64,000 nucleotides of DNA from Nocardioides mangrovi. GTDB lineage: Bacteria; Actinomycetota; Actinomycetes; Propionibacteriales; Nocardioidaceae. The stretch lies in the NCBI RefSeq assembly GCF_020073815.1, contig NZ_JAIQZJ010000004.1, positions 124,001-188,000 on the forward strand. The letters run 5' to 3'. Positions 35,092-44,054 of this stretch are shown in pieces. The position numbers and the translations under genes are program-made. Under the pieces are notes generated by a model. The model had not been told where the DNA came from and ran no database searches. It saw nothing but the letters and a program-made list of their open reading frames with translations. The first letter of the stretch is position 1. Every line of letters starts with the position of its first letter.

Positions 35092-36726
35092 GTGACCGAC
35101 GACTTCCCGACCCTGTGCGCGTCCTTCCAGGCCGTGGCCGCCGAGGGCGGTGACCGGCTCGCCCTCGCGGCACCCGGTCACCCCGGCATCACCTGGCGGG
35201 AGTACGCCGAGCAGGTGGCCGGCCTCGCGGTCGGCTTCGCCGCTCTCGGCGTACGACGGGGCGAGCGGGTCGCGCTGCTCATGGGCCCGCGCCCCGAGTT
35301 CTCGGTGGCCGACACCGCGCTGCTGCACGCGGGAGCCACGCCGTACTCCCTCCAGGAGAGCGAGCCCGTCGACCGCCTCGTCGCCCTGCTGGGCGTGGCC
35401 GGCAGCCGCGTCCTCGTGACCGACGCGCGGCTCCTGCCGCTGGCCCGCGACGCCGCCGCACGGATGCCGCTGACGCTCGTGAGCGTCGACGGGCCGGCCG
35501 ACGGGGTGCTCGGGCTCGACGACGTGCGAGCGGCGGCGGACCCGGATGCCGACGCGGCGGCGCTCTGGCGCGCGGTCACCCCGGACGACATCGCGACGCT
35601 GATCTTCACCTCCGGGACGACGGGGGTGCCGAAGGCGGTCCAGCTCTCGCACCGGGCGATCTCCTCCTCCGCCGCCGACACGTTCGCGCTCGCGCCGGTC
35701 ACGCGCTTCGGCGAGGTGCTCTCCTACCTCCCCCTCAACCACATCGCCGAGCGGTTCATGAGCCACTACGCGGGCCTGACCGCGGGGCTGACCGTGCACT
35801 CGGTCCCGGACCCGGCGACGCTCTACGACGAGATCGTCCGGGTCCGGCCGACCCGGTTCTTCGGAGTTCCCCGCATCTACGAGAAGCTCGTCGACCGGAT
35901 CCGCGCGCTGCTCGACGCGGACCCGTCGCTCGACGCCGACGGGCTGCGCGCGGCGGTCGGCCTCGACCGCGCCGAGTACCTCGGCGTCGCGACCGCGCCG
36001 GCGGCGTACGAGATGCTCGCCTACCTCCACGCGGTCGGCTTCCCGGTCTCCGACATCTGGGGCATGTCCGAGGCGGTGATGTGCACGCTCAACCCGCCCG
36101 GCGACATCCGGCTCGGGACGGTGGGGCGCTTCCTGCCCGGCATGGAGGGGCGCATCGCCGAGGACGGCGAGGTCCAGGTCCGGGGGCGGCACGTCTTCTC
36201 CGGCTACGTCGGCGACCCGGACCGGACGGCCGAGATCCTCGGCGCCGACGGCTGGGTCCGGACCGGCGACCTGGGCCGCATCGACGACGACTACCTCACC
36301 ATCCTCGGCCGGAAGAAGGAGCTGCTGATCACGGCGACCGGCAAGAACCTGATGCCGGCGGTGATCGAGGGCGCGGTCAAGAGCGCCTCGCCGCTCATCG
36401 ACCACGTCGTCGCGATCGCCGACGGACGCCGCTACGTCACCGCGCTGGTCGCCCTCGACGAGGACCAGCTCCGCTCCTTCGCCGCGGGTCGCGGCCTCAC
36501 CGGCGACTTCGCCGAGCTCGCCGCGAGCCCGGAGGTCCGCGCCGAGGTCGATGCCGCCGTCCGTGCCGGCAACGAGAGGCTGGCGAAGCCGGAGACCGTC
36601 CGGGGCTTCGCGATCGCGGACGCGCCGTGGCCGCCCGGAGGCGACGAGGTCACCACCACCGCCAAGCTCCGGCGCGCCGAGATCACCACCAAGTACGCCA
36701 CCACGATCGAGAGGCTCTACGCATGA
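35092..36726 (+). CDS. Long-chain-type AMP-forming acyl-CoA synthetase
   Basis: 544 aa ANL ligase. FTSGTTGVPKA, the long-chain-type block SYLPLNHIAERFMSHY, WGMSEAVM, RTGDLG and the hinge GRKKELLITATGKNLMP are typical of FadD15-like long-chain synthetases. GTG 35092 is preferred over ATG 35008 because earlier codons look non-coding. It lies divergent from the BadI-like gene behind the shared operators and is coupled to a second ligase by an ATGA overlap. Confidence 0.86.
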   Translation: MTDDFPTLCASFQAVAAEGGDRLALAAPGHPGITWREYAEQVAGLAVGFAALGVRRGERVALLMGPRPEFSVADTALLHAGATPYSLQESEPVDRLVALLGVAGSRVLVTDARLLPLARDAAARMPLTLVSVDGPADGVLGLDDVRAAADPDADAAALWRAVTPDDIATLIFTSGTTGVPKAVQLSHRAISSSAADTFALAPVTRFGEVLSYLPLNHIAERFMSHYAGLTAGLTVHSVPDPATLYDEIVRVRPTRFFGVPRIYEKLVDRIRALLDADPSLDADGLRAAVGLDRAEYLGVATAPAAYEMLAYLHAVGFPVSDIWGMSEAVMCTLNPPGDIRLGTVGRFLPGMEGRIAEDGEVQVRGRHVFSGYVGDPDRTAEILGADGWVRTGDLGRIDDDYLTILGRKKELLITATGKNLMPAVIEGAVKSASPLIDHVVAIADGRRYVTALVALDEDQLRSFAAGRGLTGDFAELAASPEVRAEVDAAVRAGNERLAKPETVRGFAIADAPWPPGGDEVTTTAKLRRAEITTKYATTIERLYA

Positions 36727-38381
36727 CCGCGTTCGACGTCGAGACCCTGCGCGGCCGCCGGGCCGACCAGCGGTGGAACCGCATGTCGGTGGGCGACCTG
36801 CTCGAGCGGGTCACCTGGAGCACGCCCGACAAGGTCGCCCTCGTGGGCTGGGCCGGCGCGTTCTCCGAACCGCGCTTCGAGCGGGTCACGTACGCCGAGG
36901 GCGACCGGATCGCCAACCAGGTCGCCCACGCGCTGCTCGCCGAGGGCGCACAGCCGGGCGACCGGGTGCTGCTCTACTGCGACAACTCCGTCGAGGCGCT
37001 GCTCACGATGGTCGGCATCGCCAAGGCCGGGATGGTCGCCGTACCGGTCAACTCGCTGCTCGCTCCGGACGTGCTGCGCCACGCCCTCGAGCTGGTCGAG
37101 CCCGCGGTCGTGGTGGCCGACGCCGGGCTGGTGGCGCGCGGAGCCGAGGTGCTCGCGGCCCACGGCCGGACGCCCGCGGCCCTCATCGAGGTCGACGGGG
37201 AGGCCGGCCCGGGCGGCCGCTCGTTCGGCGCCTGGATCGACGCCCAGCCGACCCACGAGGTCGACGTGCCCGTCAGCGGCGACGACATCTGGGCGCTGCT
37301 CTTCACGTCCGGCACCACCTCGATGCCCAAGGCCTCGATGACGGCGCACTCCTACACCTACCTGAGCGGCTACGCCTACGCGATGTCGCAGACCCGCGGG
37401 CTGCGCTACGAGACCGACCTCGTGCTCGCGACCTTCCTCCCGATCGTCTACCACTGCGGCCACAACTCGGGGATCGTGCCGGCCTGGATGAGCGGCGGCA
37501 CGGCGGTGGTCGGGCGCCGGCCCGACGACGTCGGCCTGGCCGAGGCAGTGACGCGCGAGAAGGTGACGTCGGTCTGGGCGGGCTCGCCGCTGTGGGTCGA
37601 GCGCCTGGTGGCCGTGGCCGAGCAGCGCGACGACATCGACCTGTCCTCGCTGACGACGGTCATGTTCTCGTGGGGCGCGATGGGGGCGGACCTGCTGCCG
37701 CGGCTGGCGGCGGTGGCGCCCCAGGCCCAGCCGCTCGAGGTCTTCGGGCAGACCGAGTCGCAGTCGTGCTTCCGGTTCTGGCCCCAGATGCACCCCGACC
37801 GGGCCGCCGAGGCCGTCGCGGGCACCAACCACGTCGGGCTCCCGACGCCACTGCTCGCCGCCGACGTCCACGATCCCGACGGCACCAGCCTGCGCGGTCG
37901 GGCCGGCGAGCCGGGCGAGGCCGTCTACCGCAGCCCGATGATCACGCAGGGCTACTACCGCAACCCGGAGGCGACCGCGGAGGCCTTCCGCGACGGGTGG
38001 TTCCACTCCGGGGACAGCTGCCGCTACGTCGAGCCGTCGGCGCAGGACCAGGTCATGGTCGACCGGCTCAAGGACGTCGTGAAGACGGGCGGCGAGAACG
38101 TCTCCAGCCTGCGTGTCGAGAACGTCCTGGCCGAGCACCCGGCCATCGCCCGCGTCGCCGTCGTCGGCCTGCCGGACCCGACCTGGGGCGAGCTCGTCAC
38201 CGCCGTCGTCTCCCTCGTCCCGGGGGAGCTCGTCGAGGAGGCCGACCTCATCGCGTGGGCCCGCGCCCGGTTGGCCGGCTACGAGACCCCGAAGCGGGTC
38301 GTGTTCGTGGCAGACCTCCCCGAGACCGTGGGCGGCAAGGTGCGCAAGCACGAGCTCCGAGCCCGGCTCGCGAGCGCCTGA
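36723..38381 (+). CDS. AMP-forming acyl-CoA synthetase
   Basis: 552 aa ANL ligase: FTSGTTSMPKA, VFGQTESQ, HSGDS, DRLKDVVKTGGENVSS and GGKVRKHELR with the C-terminal lysine. This subgroup includes cyclohexanecarboxylate and medium-chain ligases; the exact acid is unknown. Two ligases in tandem suggest activation of two related acids, or of a dicarboxylic acid at both ends. It starts inside the stop of the preceding ligase and is followed after 1 nt by a thioesterase. Confidence 0.87.
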   Translation: MTAFDVETLRGRRADQRWNRMSVGDLLERVTWSTPDKVALVGWAGAFSEPRFERVTYAEGDRIANQVAHALLAEGAQPGDRVLLYCDNSVEALLTMVGIAKAGMVAVPVNSLLAPDVLRHALELVEPAVVVADAGLVARGAEVLAAHGRTPAALIEVDGEAGPGGRSFGAWIDAQPTHEVDVPVSGDDIWALLFTSGTTSMPKASMTAHSYTYLSGYAYAMSQTRGLRYETDLVLATFLPIVYHCGHNSGIVPAWMSGGTAVVGRRPDDVGLAEAVTREKVTSVWAGSPLWVERLVAVAEQRDDIDLSSLTTVMFSWGAMGADLLPRLAAVAPQAQPLEVFGQTESQSCFRFWPQMHPDRAAEAVAGTNHVGLPTPLLAADVHDPDGTSLRGRAGEPGEAVYRSPMITQGYYRNPEATAEAFRDGWFHSGDSCRYVEPSAQDQVMVDRLKDVVKTGGENVSSLRVENVLAEHPAIARVAVVGLPDPTWGELVTAVVSLVPGELVEEADLIAWARARLAGYETPKRVVFVADLPETVGGKVRKHELRARLASA

Positions 38382-38382
38382 C

Positions 38383-39168
38383 ATGGCGTTCGTGCGCTCC
38401 GGCGCGGAGGAGCTCTTCGGGATCGAGCTGACGGTCGGCGAGGGCGAGGCGCGGGCCTCGATGCCGGTCGGCCCGTGGTTGGTCGGCCCGGACGGGCTGC
38501 CGTCGGCGGGGGCGCTCGGCGTGCTCGCCGATGACACCTTCGGGTACGCCGTCAACGCGGCCGCCCCGGGCGGCGGCTGGTCGTCGACCACCGAGCTGTC
38601 GGTCACCTTCGTCCGTCCGCTCCCGACCTCGGGGCGGGTGCACGGCCGGGCCCTCGTCGCCGCGAGCGATGCGGCGGGAGGAGTGGCCCGGGGCGAGCTG
38701 CGCGACGACGCGGGCGAGCTCGTGGCCTACGGCCACGGTCGCAACAGGTACGTGGCGATCCCGCCGCCGCTCGAGGCGATCTCCTCCGGGCGGGTCGCCC
38801 ACGGGCTGGAGCTGCCCGCCCCCGGCGAGGCCGCCGGTCTCCTCGCGATCCTCGGCGACGTCGAGGTCGCGGAGCCCGGGCTCCGCCTGACCCTCGGGCC
38901 GCGGCTCGGCAACCCCCGCGGCACGCTCCACGGCGGGATCTCGCTGGCGCTCTGCGAGCTCGCGGCGGTCTACGCGGTCCCGGGGCTCAGCACCACCAGC
39001 GCGTCGACGCACTACCTGCGGCCGGCGCCGATCGGCACCCGGCTGCTCGTCGAGCCGACGGTCCGGCACCGCGGCCGCACCCTCGCGGTCGTCGAGGTGT
39101 CGGTCCGACGTGAGGACGGCGCCGAGTGCGTGCGCGCGACCGTGGTGCGGGAGGCGTCAGCGACGTAG
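38383..39168 (+). CDS. Double hot-dog acyl-CoA thioesterase-like protein
   Basis: 261 aa made of two hot-dog domains (about 1-125 and 135-261). The second has the PaaI-type motif NPRGTLHGGISLALCELAA; the first has the related GALGVLADDTFGYAV. Such proteins hydrolyse acyl-CoAs and relieve CoA trapping. A paralogue with the same layout is at 47521. It is coupled to the ligase operon and convergent with the next gene (12-nt overlap). Confidence 0.8.
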   Translation: MAFVRSGAEELFGIELTVGEGEARASMPVGPWLVGPDGLPSAGALGVLADDTFGYAVNAAAPGGGWSSTTELSVTFVRPLPTSGRVHGRALVAASDAAGGVARGELRDDAGELVAYGHGRNRYVAIPPPLEAISSGRVAHGLELPAPGEAAGLLAILGDVEVAEPGLRLTLGPRLGNPRGTLHGGISLALCELAAVYAVPGLSTTSASTHYLRPAPIGTRLLVEPTVRHRGRTLAVVEVSVRREDGAECVRATVVREASAT

Positions 39169-39666
39169 GCCCATGGCCCCGCTGAGCGGCATCGGCCACG
39201 GCACCGCCGCGGCCTGCGCCACCCAGGCGTCGATCCCGGCAGCGACGTCGTCGGGGTAGGGCAGCGCCCGGCGGCTGTCGAGGTCGACGTGGACCAGCGC
39301 GATCTCGACCGTGCACGAGAGGACCTCCCGACGTCGGTCGAGGATCAGGGAGATCACGTGCCCCGCGCGGGAGGATCGCTCCAGGAAGAGCGTGTGCACG
39401 CTGAAGGGATCGCCCTCGTGCATCTCGCTGAAGTAGCGGATGTGGTGCTCGGCCGTGAAGACGCCCATCCGCCTGTTCGCGCGGTAGTCACGGTCGATCC
39501 CGACGTCCCGGCAGATCCGGTCGGCGCCGTGGGCGCCGTAGTCGAGGTAGTGCCGCACGTTCATGTGCCCGTTGTCGTCGATGAACTCGGGGGCGACGGT
39601 GCCCTCGAGGACCGCCGGCACGGCGAGCACCTCGTCGTACGTCGGCTGCTGGGTGGTCGGTGGCAT
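39157..39666 (-). CDS. 4HBT-type acyl-CoA thioesterase
   Basis: 169 aa single hot-dog protein. DDNGHMNVRHYLDYG carries the catalytic Asp of the 4-hydroxybenzoyl-CoA thioesterase/YbgC type; FSEMHEGDPFSVHTLFLERS follows. It hydrolyses an acyl- or carnitinyl-CoA thioester. It lies alone on the minus strand with a 125-nt divergent promoter region towards the MaoC gene. Confidence 0.82.
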   Translation of the reverse strand: MPPTTQQPTYDEVLAVPAVLEGTVAPEFIDDNGHMNVRHYLDYGAHGADRICRDVGIDRDYRANRRMGVFTAEHHIRYFSEMHEGDPFSVHTLFLERSSRAGHVISLILDRRREVLSCTVEIALVHVDLDSRRALPYPDDVAAGIDAWVAQAAAVPWPMPLSGAMGLRR

Positions 39667-39791
39667 GGCGGCACCGTAGGACGCGGGAGCGCCGGGTGCG
39701 CAGCACCGCGGAGAGCGCGGGTGTGGGGCTCGACAGGTCGCGGGTCCGGCGTCCTTTGACCGGGCGGTCCCGCATCGTGTGTCGTCGTCGC

Positions 39792-40250
39792 ATGCTGGAG
39801 ATCACCGTGGCCGAGCTGGCCGAGGCGCAGGGGCTCGACCTGGGCGCATCCCCGTGGATGGAGGTCACCCAGGAGCGGGTCGGCACCTTCGCGGACGCGA
39901 CCGACGACCACCAGTGGATCCACGTCGACACCGAGCGCGCGGCCGGCGGTCCCTTCGGCGGCACGATCGCGCACGGCTACCTGACCCTGTCGCTCGTGCC
40001 GGCGCTGCTCAAGCAGCTGATGGTGATCACCGACCACGGCCGGGGGACCAACTACGGGCTGGAGAAGGTGCGCTTCACCTCGGTCGTGCCCGTCGGCGCC
40101 GAGATCCGGCTGGCCGCCTCGATCCCCGGGGCGATCCGCCGCGACGACGGCGGCGTGCAGTACCGCGTCGCCCTCCGCGTCGAGGTGATGGGGCAGGAGA
40201 AGCCGGCGATGGTCGGCGAGTCGATCTACATGACCTACCCGGCGGGCTGA
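39792..40250 (+). CDS. MaoC-family hot-dog dehydratase
   Basis: 152 aa. FADATDDHQWIHVDTERA and FGGTIAHGYLTLSLVPAL give the hydratase-2 Asp/His site. It is close in sequence to the MaoC at 3161 (shared HVD, IAHG, NYG, KVR, KPA, VGES). Probably an (R)-specific enoyl-CoA hydratase. ATG 39792 starts the typical MLEITVAEL helix. Single gene, convergent with the SDR at 40270. Confidence 0.84.
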   Translation: MLEITVAELAEAQGLDLGASPWMEVTQERVGTFADATDDHQWIHVDTERAAGGPFGGTIAHGYLTLSLVPALLKQLMVITDHGRGTNYGLEKVRFTSVVPVGAEIRLAASIPGAIRRDDGGVQYRVALRVEVMGQEKPAMVGESIYMTYPAG

Positions 40251-40269
40251 GCCCTGCCCGGGGGCAGGA

Positions 40270-41022
40270 TCAGGCCTGGGTGGTCGGGCGGACGACGACC
40301 TCGGCCACGCCCATCCGGCGCGGCGCCCGGACGACGAAGGCGATGACGTCCGCGATGTCGCTCGGGAGCAGCGGCTCGACGTCGGCGAAGAGCCGTTCGT
40401 AGTGCTCCTGCACCGGCTGCTGCTGGTGGCCGAAGAGCTCGGTCTCGACGACGCCCGGCTCGATGACCGAGACCCGGACGTGGTGCGGCGCGAACTCCTG
40501 GCGCCACGACTCCGACGCGGCCGTCACCCCGAACTTCGTGGCGTTGTAGATCGCCACGTTGCGGTTGGCGAAGCGGCCCGCGATCGACGAGATGTTGACC
40601 AGGTCGGCGACCCGCCGCGGACCGGTCGCGGCCGCGTCCACGAGGTGGGGCAGGGCGGCCTTGGTGACGTACATCAGCGCCTTGAGGTTGAGGTCGACCA
40701 TGGTCTCCCACTCCTCGAGCGTCGCCTCGAGCGTGGGGCCGTTGAGCATCCGCCCGGCGTTGTTGACCACCGTGTCGAGCCGGCCGAATCTCTCGACGGT
40801 CGCGGAGACCGCACCGGTGGCCGCGACCGGGTCCCGCAGGTCCGCGGGCAGGACGAGGCACCGCTCGCCGATCTCCGCGGCCAGCTCGTCGAGCCGGTCG
40901 GAGCGGCGGCCCACCACAGCCACCGCGGCGCCGTACGACGCGAGGGTGACCGCGACCGCGCGGCCGATCCCGCTGGTCGCGCCGGTCACGAGGGCGACGG
41001 TGCCCTCGAGGTCGCGACTCAC
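40270..41022 (-). CDS. SDR family oxidoreductase
   Basis: 250 aa: TGATSGIG (13-20), NNAG (87-90), Ser145, Tyr159 and Lys163. GRRSDR after strand 2 suggests NADPH preference. It resembles the YdfG-like/clavulanic-acid-type SDR group (WETMVDLNLKALMYVT, SSIAGRFANRNVAIYNATK). GTG 41022 overlaps the stop of the luciferase-like gene (GTGA), so the two enzymes act on a shared substrate or pathway. Confidence 0.86.
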   Translation of the reverse strand: MSRDLEGTVALVTGATSGIGRAVAVTLASYGAAVAVVGRRSDRLDELAAEIGERCLVLPADLRDPVAATGAVSATVERFGRLDTVVNNAGRMLNGPTLEATLEEWETMVDLNLKALMYVTKAALPHLVDAAATGPRRVADLVNISSIAGRFANRNVAIYNATKFGVTAASESWRQEFAPHHVRVSVIEPGVVETELFGHQQQPVQEHYERLFADVEPLLPSDIADVIAFVVRAPRRMGVAEVVVRPTTQA

Positions 41023-42032
41023 CGGGCGAAGGTCTCGATGATCGCGGTGGTGTTCTCGGCGACCCGCTCGGCCGACAGCGTGAAGCTGGGGGAGTAGAGG
41101 GCGGCGTGGTCGTAGCGCTTCTCGAGCCGCTCGACCTGCTCGCGGACGTCGTCGGTGGTGCCGTAGGCGGCCATCTCCGCGAGCATCGCGTCGGAGACGG
41201 CATCGACCATCGCGTCGTGGTCCTTGGCCCGGAAGGCCGCCTGGATCTCCGCCGTCTCGGCGCCGAAGCCGGAGGCCTCCATGACCGTCCCGTAGGCCTT
41301 GGGCGCGACGTAGAAGGCGATCTGGGCGGCCGCCTCGCGCCGCGCCTGCTCGACGGAGTCGGCGATGGCGGTGATGATCACGCCCTTGAGCGCGACGTCG
41401 GAGGCGCTTCGGCCGGTCTTCTCGGCGCCGCGCTCGATCGCGGGCCGGGCGACGTCGCCGAGGTACTGGTCGGTGATCGTCGGGTGGCAGATCAGGCCGT
41501 TGGACACCCGGCCCGCGACCTCGATCATCCGGGCGTTCACGCCGGCGGTGTAGATCGGGATCTCCGGGCGCAGGGGCGGCTCGATGTCGGCGGTCGGCGT
41601 GATGTTGCAGGAGTAGAAGCGACCCTCGTGCACGACGGGTCCCTCGTGGAGCTGCCAGAGCCGGCGCAGCAGCGGGATCAGCTCCTCCATCCGTGAGGCC
41701 GGGCCGTCGGGGTCGGTGACCCCGTGCCAGCCGACCATCATCCCGCGGGTGCCGGTGCCGAGCCCGAGCGTGAAGCGGCCCTCGCTCATCTCGTCGAGGA
41801 AGCGCGCGTCGTTGGCGAGCACGAGGGGCGAGCGGCCGACGGCGTACGCGATCGCGCTGCCCACGCCGATCCGCGTGGTGGCCGCGGCCATCGCGGCCAC
41901 GGAGACGACGGCGGAGCGGTTGAGGAACTCTCCCGACCAGGCCCCGTCGAAGCCCGCCTGCTCGGCGCGCACGGTGATGTCGCGGGTGTCCTTCAGCCCG
42001 CCTGCCAGCACGGTGATCCCTCGTGTCGTCAC
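41019..42032 (-). CDS. LLM-class F420/FMN-dependent oxidoreductase
   Basis: 337 aa luciferase-like monooxygenase fold (TIM barrel), beginning MTTRGITVLAGGLKDT with the cofactor segments GVGSAIAYAVGRSPLVLAND and FTLGLGTGTRGMM, and PIYTAGVNARMIEVAGRV. These enzymes use F420 or FMN for alcohol or enoyl redox steps. F420 use is inferred from the actinobacterial setting. First gene of a two-gene minus operon. Confidence 0.83.
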   Translation of the reverse strand: MTTRGITVLAGGLKDTRDITVRAEQAGFDGAWSGEFLNRSAVVSVAAMAAATTRIGVGSAIAYAVGRSPLVLANDARFLDEMSEGRFTLGLGTGTRGMMVGWHGVTDPDGPASRMEELIPLLRRLWQLHEGPVVHEGRFYSCNITPTADIEPPLRPEIPIYTAGVNARMIEVAGRVSNGLICHPTITDQYLGDVARPAIERGAEKTGRSASDVALKGVIITAIADSVEQARREAAAQIAFYVAPKAYGTVMEASGFGAETAEIQAAFRAKDHDAMVDAVSDAMLAEMAAYGTTDDVREQVERLEKRYDHAALYSPSFTLSAERVAENTTAIIETFAR

Positions 42033-42156
42033 CCGCTCAGCATCGGCGCGCGCGGCGACCGGGGCAATCGGAGGTACCCCTGCCGGGTGGAGGGCTCACC
42101 AGTGGCGGCGACCGCCGCCGGTGGCGTCGTACCTCCGCCGCGGTGACCATGGCGAC

Positions 42157-43080
42157 GTGGACCCACAGATCCAGCTCGGCATCGCCGTCAACGACGAGCT
42201 CTTCAGCCCGGACCCCGGTGCCCGGCGTGCTGTGCTCGACCACATGGGCGACGTCGGGCTCGACCACCTGACGGTCGGCGACCACATCAGCTTCCACGGC
42301 GGCACCGGGTTCGACGGCTTCGTCGCGGCCACCGCCGCGCTCGCCTCCCACGACTCCCTCAAGGTCCTGATCGGCGTCTACCTCGCGGGCCTGCGGCACC
42401 CGATGGCCACCGCGCGGTCGCTCGCGACCCTGTCGCAGCTGGCGCCCGGTCGGCTGACGCTGGGTGTCGGCGTGGCCGGCGAGGACCGCTCCGAGGTCAG
42501 CAACATGGGCGTGGACCCGAGCACCCGCGGCCGTCGCATGGACGAGACCCTCGGCCTGCTTCGACGGCTCGCCACGGGTGAGGCGGTCGACCACGACGGC
42601 GAGTTCTTCCACCTCGAGTCCGCGAGGATCCTGCCTCCCGTCGAGCCGCGGGTCCCGATCGTCATCGGCGGTGCGGGCGACGTGGCTGTCCGCCGTACGG
42701 CGGCGTACGGCGACGGCTGGCTCGGCATGTGGTGCTCGGCGCGCCGCTACGGCGCGACCCACCAGCAGCTGCTCGAGGCCTGCGAGCAGGCGGGCCGGGA
42801 CGCGCCGACCTTCGCCGGCCTCAACATGTGGGTGGGGCTCGGCTCCGACGCGGCCGCCGCGCGCACCCGCCTCGGCGAGCGGATGTCGGCGCTCTACAAC
42901 CTCCCGGCCGAGAAGTTCCAGCACATCACCGCGGCCGGCCGGCCCGAGGACGTCGCCGACTTCCTGTCCGGCTACGTCGAGGCCGGCGCGCGCACGCTGA
43001 CGCTGGTGCCCGTCAGCGACGACATCCACACCGCGATCGAGCTCTCGGGCCAGGTCCGCACGCTGCTGCTGGGCTCGTGA
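42157..43080 (+). CDS. LLM-class F420/FMN-dependent oxidoreductase
   Basis: 307 aa luciferase-like barrel: LDHLTVGDHISFHGGTGFDG, LKVLIGVYLAGLRHP, RLTLGVGVAGEDRSE and PIVIGGAGDVAVRRTAAYGDGW are typical F420-dependent family blocks. It is not a close copy of the enzyme at 41019. GTG 42157 is the only start in frame close to the conserved N-terminus. First of a four-gene coupled operon (4-nt overlap with the next gene). Confidence 0.82.
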   Translation: MDPQIQLGIAVNDELFSPDPGARRAVLDHMGDVGLDHLTVGDHISFHGGTGFDGFVAATAALASHDSLKVLIGVYLAGLRHPMATARSLATLSQLAPGRLTLGVGVAGEDRSEVSNMGVDPSTRGRRMDETLGLLRRLATGEAVDHDGEFFHLESARILPPVEPRVPIVIGGAGDVAVRRTAAYGDGWLGMWCSARRYGATHQQLLEACEQAGRDAPTFAGLNMWVGLGSDAAAARTRLGERMSALYNLPAEKFQHITAAGRPEDVADFLSGYVEAGARTLTLVPVSDDIHTAIELSGQVRTLLLGS

Positions 43081-44054
43081 AGGCCGCGCTCCAGCGGGAG
43101 TACGGCGGCCCGGAGGTCCTGCGGGTCGAGGACGTGCCGGACCCTGAGGCGCGACCCGGCTGGACGACCGTGCGGCTCCGGGCGGCGGCGCTGAACTGGC
43201 ACGACGTCCTCGTGCGCCGCGGGCAGTACTCCTCGCCGCTGCCGCACGTCCCGGGCGCCGACGGCGCCGGGATCGACGAGAGCACCGGCGAGGAGGTCGT
43301 CGTGCTGCCCTCGCTGTGGTGGGGCAGCGACGAGTCCGCGCCGGCGACGGGCTGGGAGATCCTCGGTGACCACCGCTTCGGCACCTACGCCGAGCGGGTG
43401 GCGGTGCCGGTCGAGTGCGTGCGTCCCAAGCCCGCGGGACTGAGCTGGGCGCAGGCCGCGGCCCTGCCGCTGGTCGGCGTCACCGCCTACCGCGCGCTCT
43501 TCTCCCGGGCCGGCCTGCGCCAGGGTGAGTCGCTGCTCGTGCTCGGCGCGGGCGGCGGCGTGGCCACGATGGCGGTCTCACTCGCCGCGGCCGTCGGCGC
43601 GACCGTGTTCGTCACCTCGTCGTCGGTCGACAAGATCGACGCCGCGCGCGACCTGGGCGCCGCAGGCGGCGTCCTCTACACCGACGACGGCTGGCCGGAG
43701 GCAGCGCGGGAGGCCAACCAGGGCAGGGGATTCGACGTCGTGCTCGACTCCGTCGGCACGTGGGCGCAGTCGCTGCGGGCGCTGCGTCCCGGAGGTCGGC
43801 TGGTGGTCCTCGGCGCCTCCCGCTCGGAGCACGAGGAGCTCGCCGTCCGGCCCTACTACTTCGCCCAGCACACCCTGCTCGGCACCACCATGGGCAGTCC
43901 CGCCGACTTCGCCGGCCTGCTCGACCTGCTCGCGGCGTACGCCGTGCCGCCGCCGGTGATCGACAGCACCCATCCGCTCGACGACGTGGTCGAGGCCCAC
44001 CGTCGCCTGGAGGCGGGCGCCGCCTTCGGCAAGATCATCCTGGAGACCAGCTGA
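43077..44054 (+). CDS. MDR/quinone-oxidoreductase-like zinc-independent reductase
   Basis: 325 aa MDR protein. GroES-like domain about 1-125; Rossmann motif LVLGAGGGVATMA replaces the usual GxGxxG with an Ala-containing loop; VLGASRSEHEEL follows. There is no structural-zinc Cys cluster. Probably an NADPH-dependent enoyl or quinone reductase. GTG 43077 overlaps the preceding stop and its own stop overlaps the next ATG by 1 nt. Confidence 0.82.
   Translation: MKAALQREYGGPEVLRVEDVPDPEARPGWTTVRLRAAALNWHDVLVRRGQYSSPLPHVPGADGAGIDESTGEEVVVLPSLWWGSDESAPATGWEILGDHRFGTYAERVAVPVECVRPKPAGLSWAQAAALPLVGVTAYRALFSRAGLRQGESLLVLGAGGGVATMAVSLAAAVGATVFVTSSSVDKIDAARDLGAAGGVLYTDDGWPEAAREANQGRGFDVVLDSVGTWAQSLRALRPGGRLVVLGASRSEHEELAVRPYYFAQHTLLGTTMGSPADFAGLLDLLAAYAVPPPVIDSTHPLDDVVEAHRRLEAGAAFGKIILETS

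Noticed and set aside
36717-38606. 629-aa minus-strand open frame opposite the second CoA ligase
   Set aside because: Antisense shadow of a clearly coding ligase and thioesterase; low-complexity Arg/Gly/Asp-rich sequence without motifs.
39758-39769. GACCG-GG-CGGTC palindrome before the MaoC gene at 39792
   Set aside because: Short GC palindromes are expected by chance in this DNA, and no second copy supports it.
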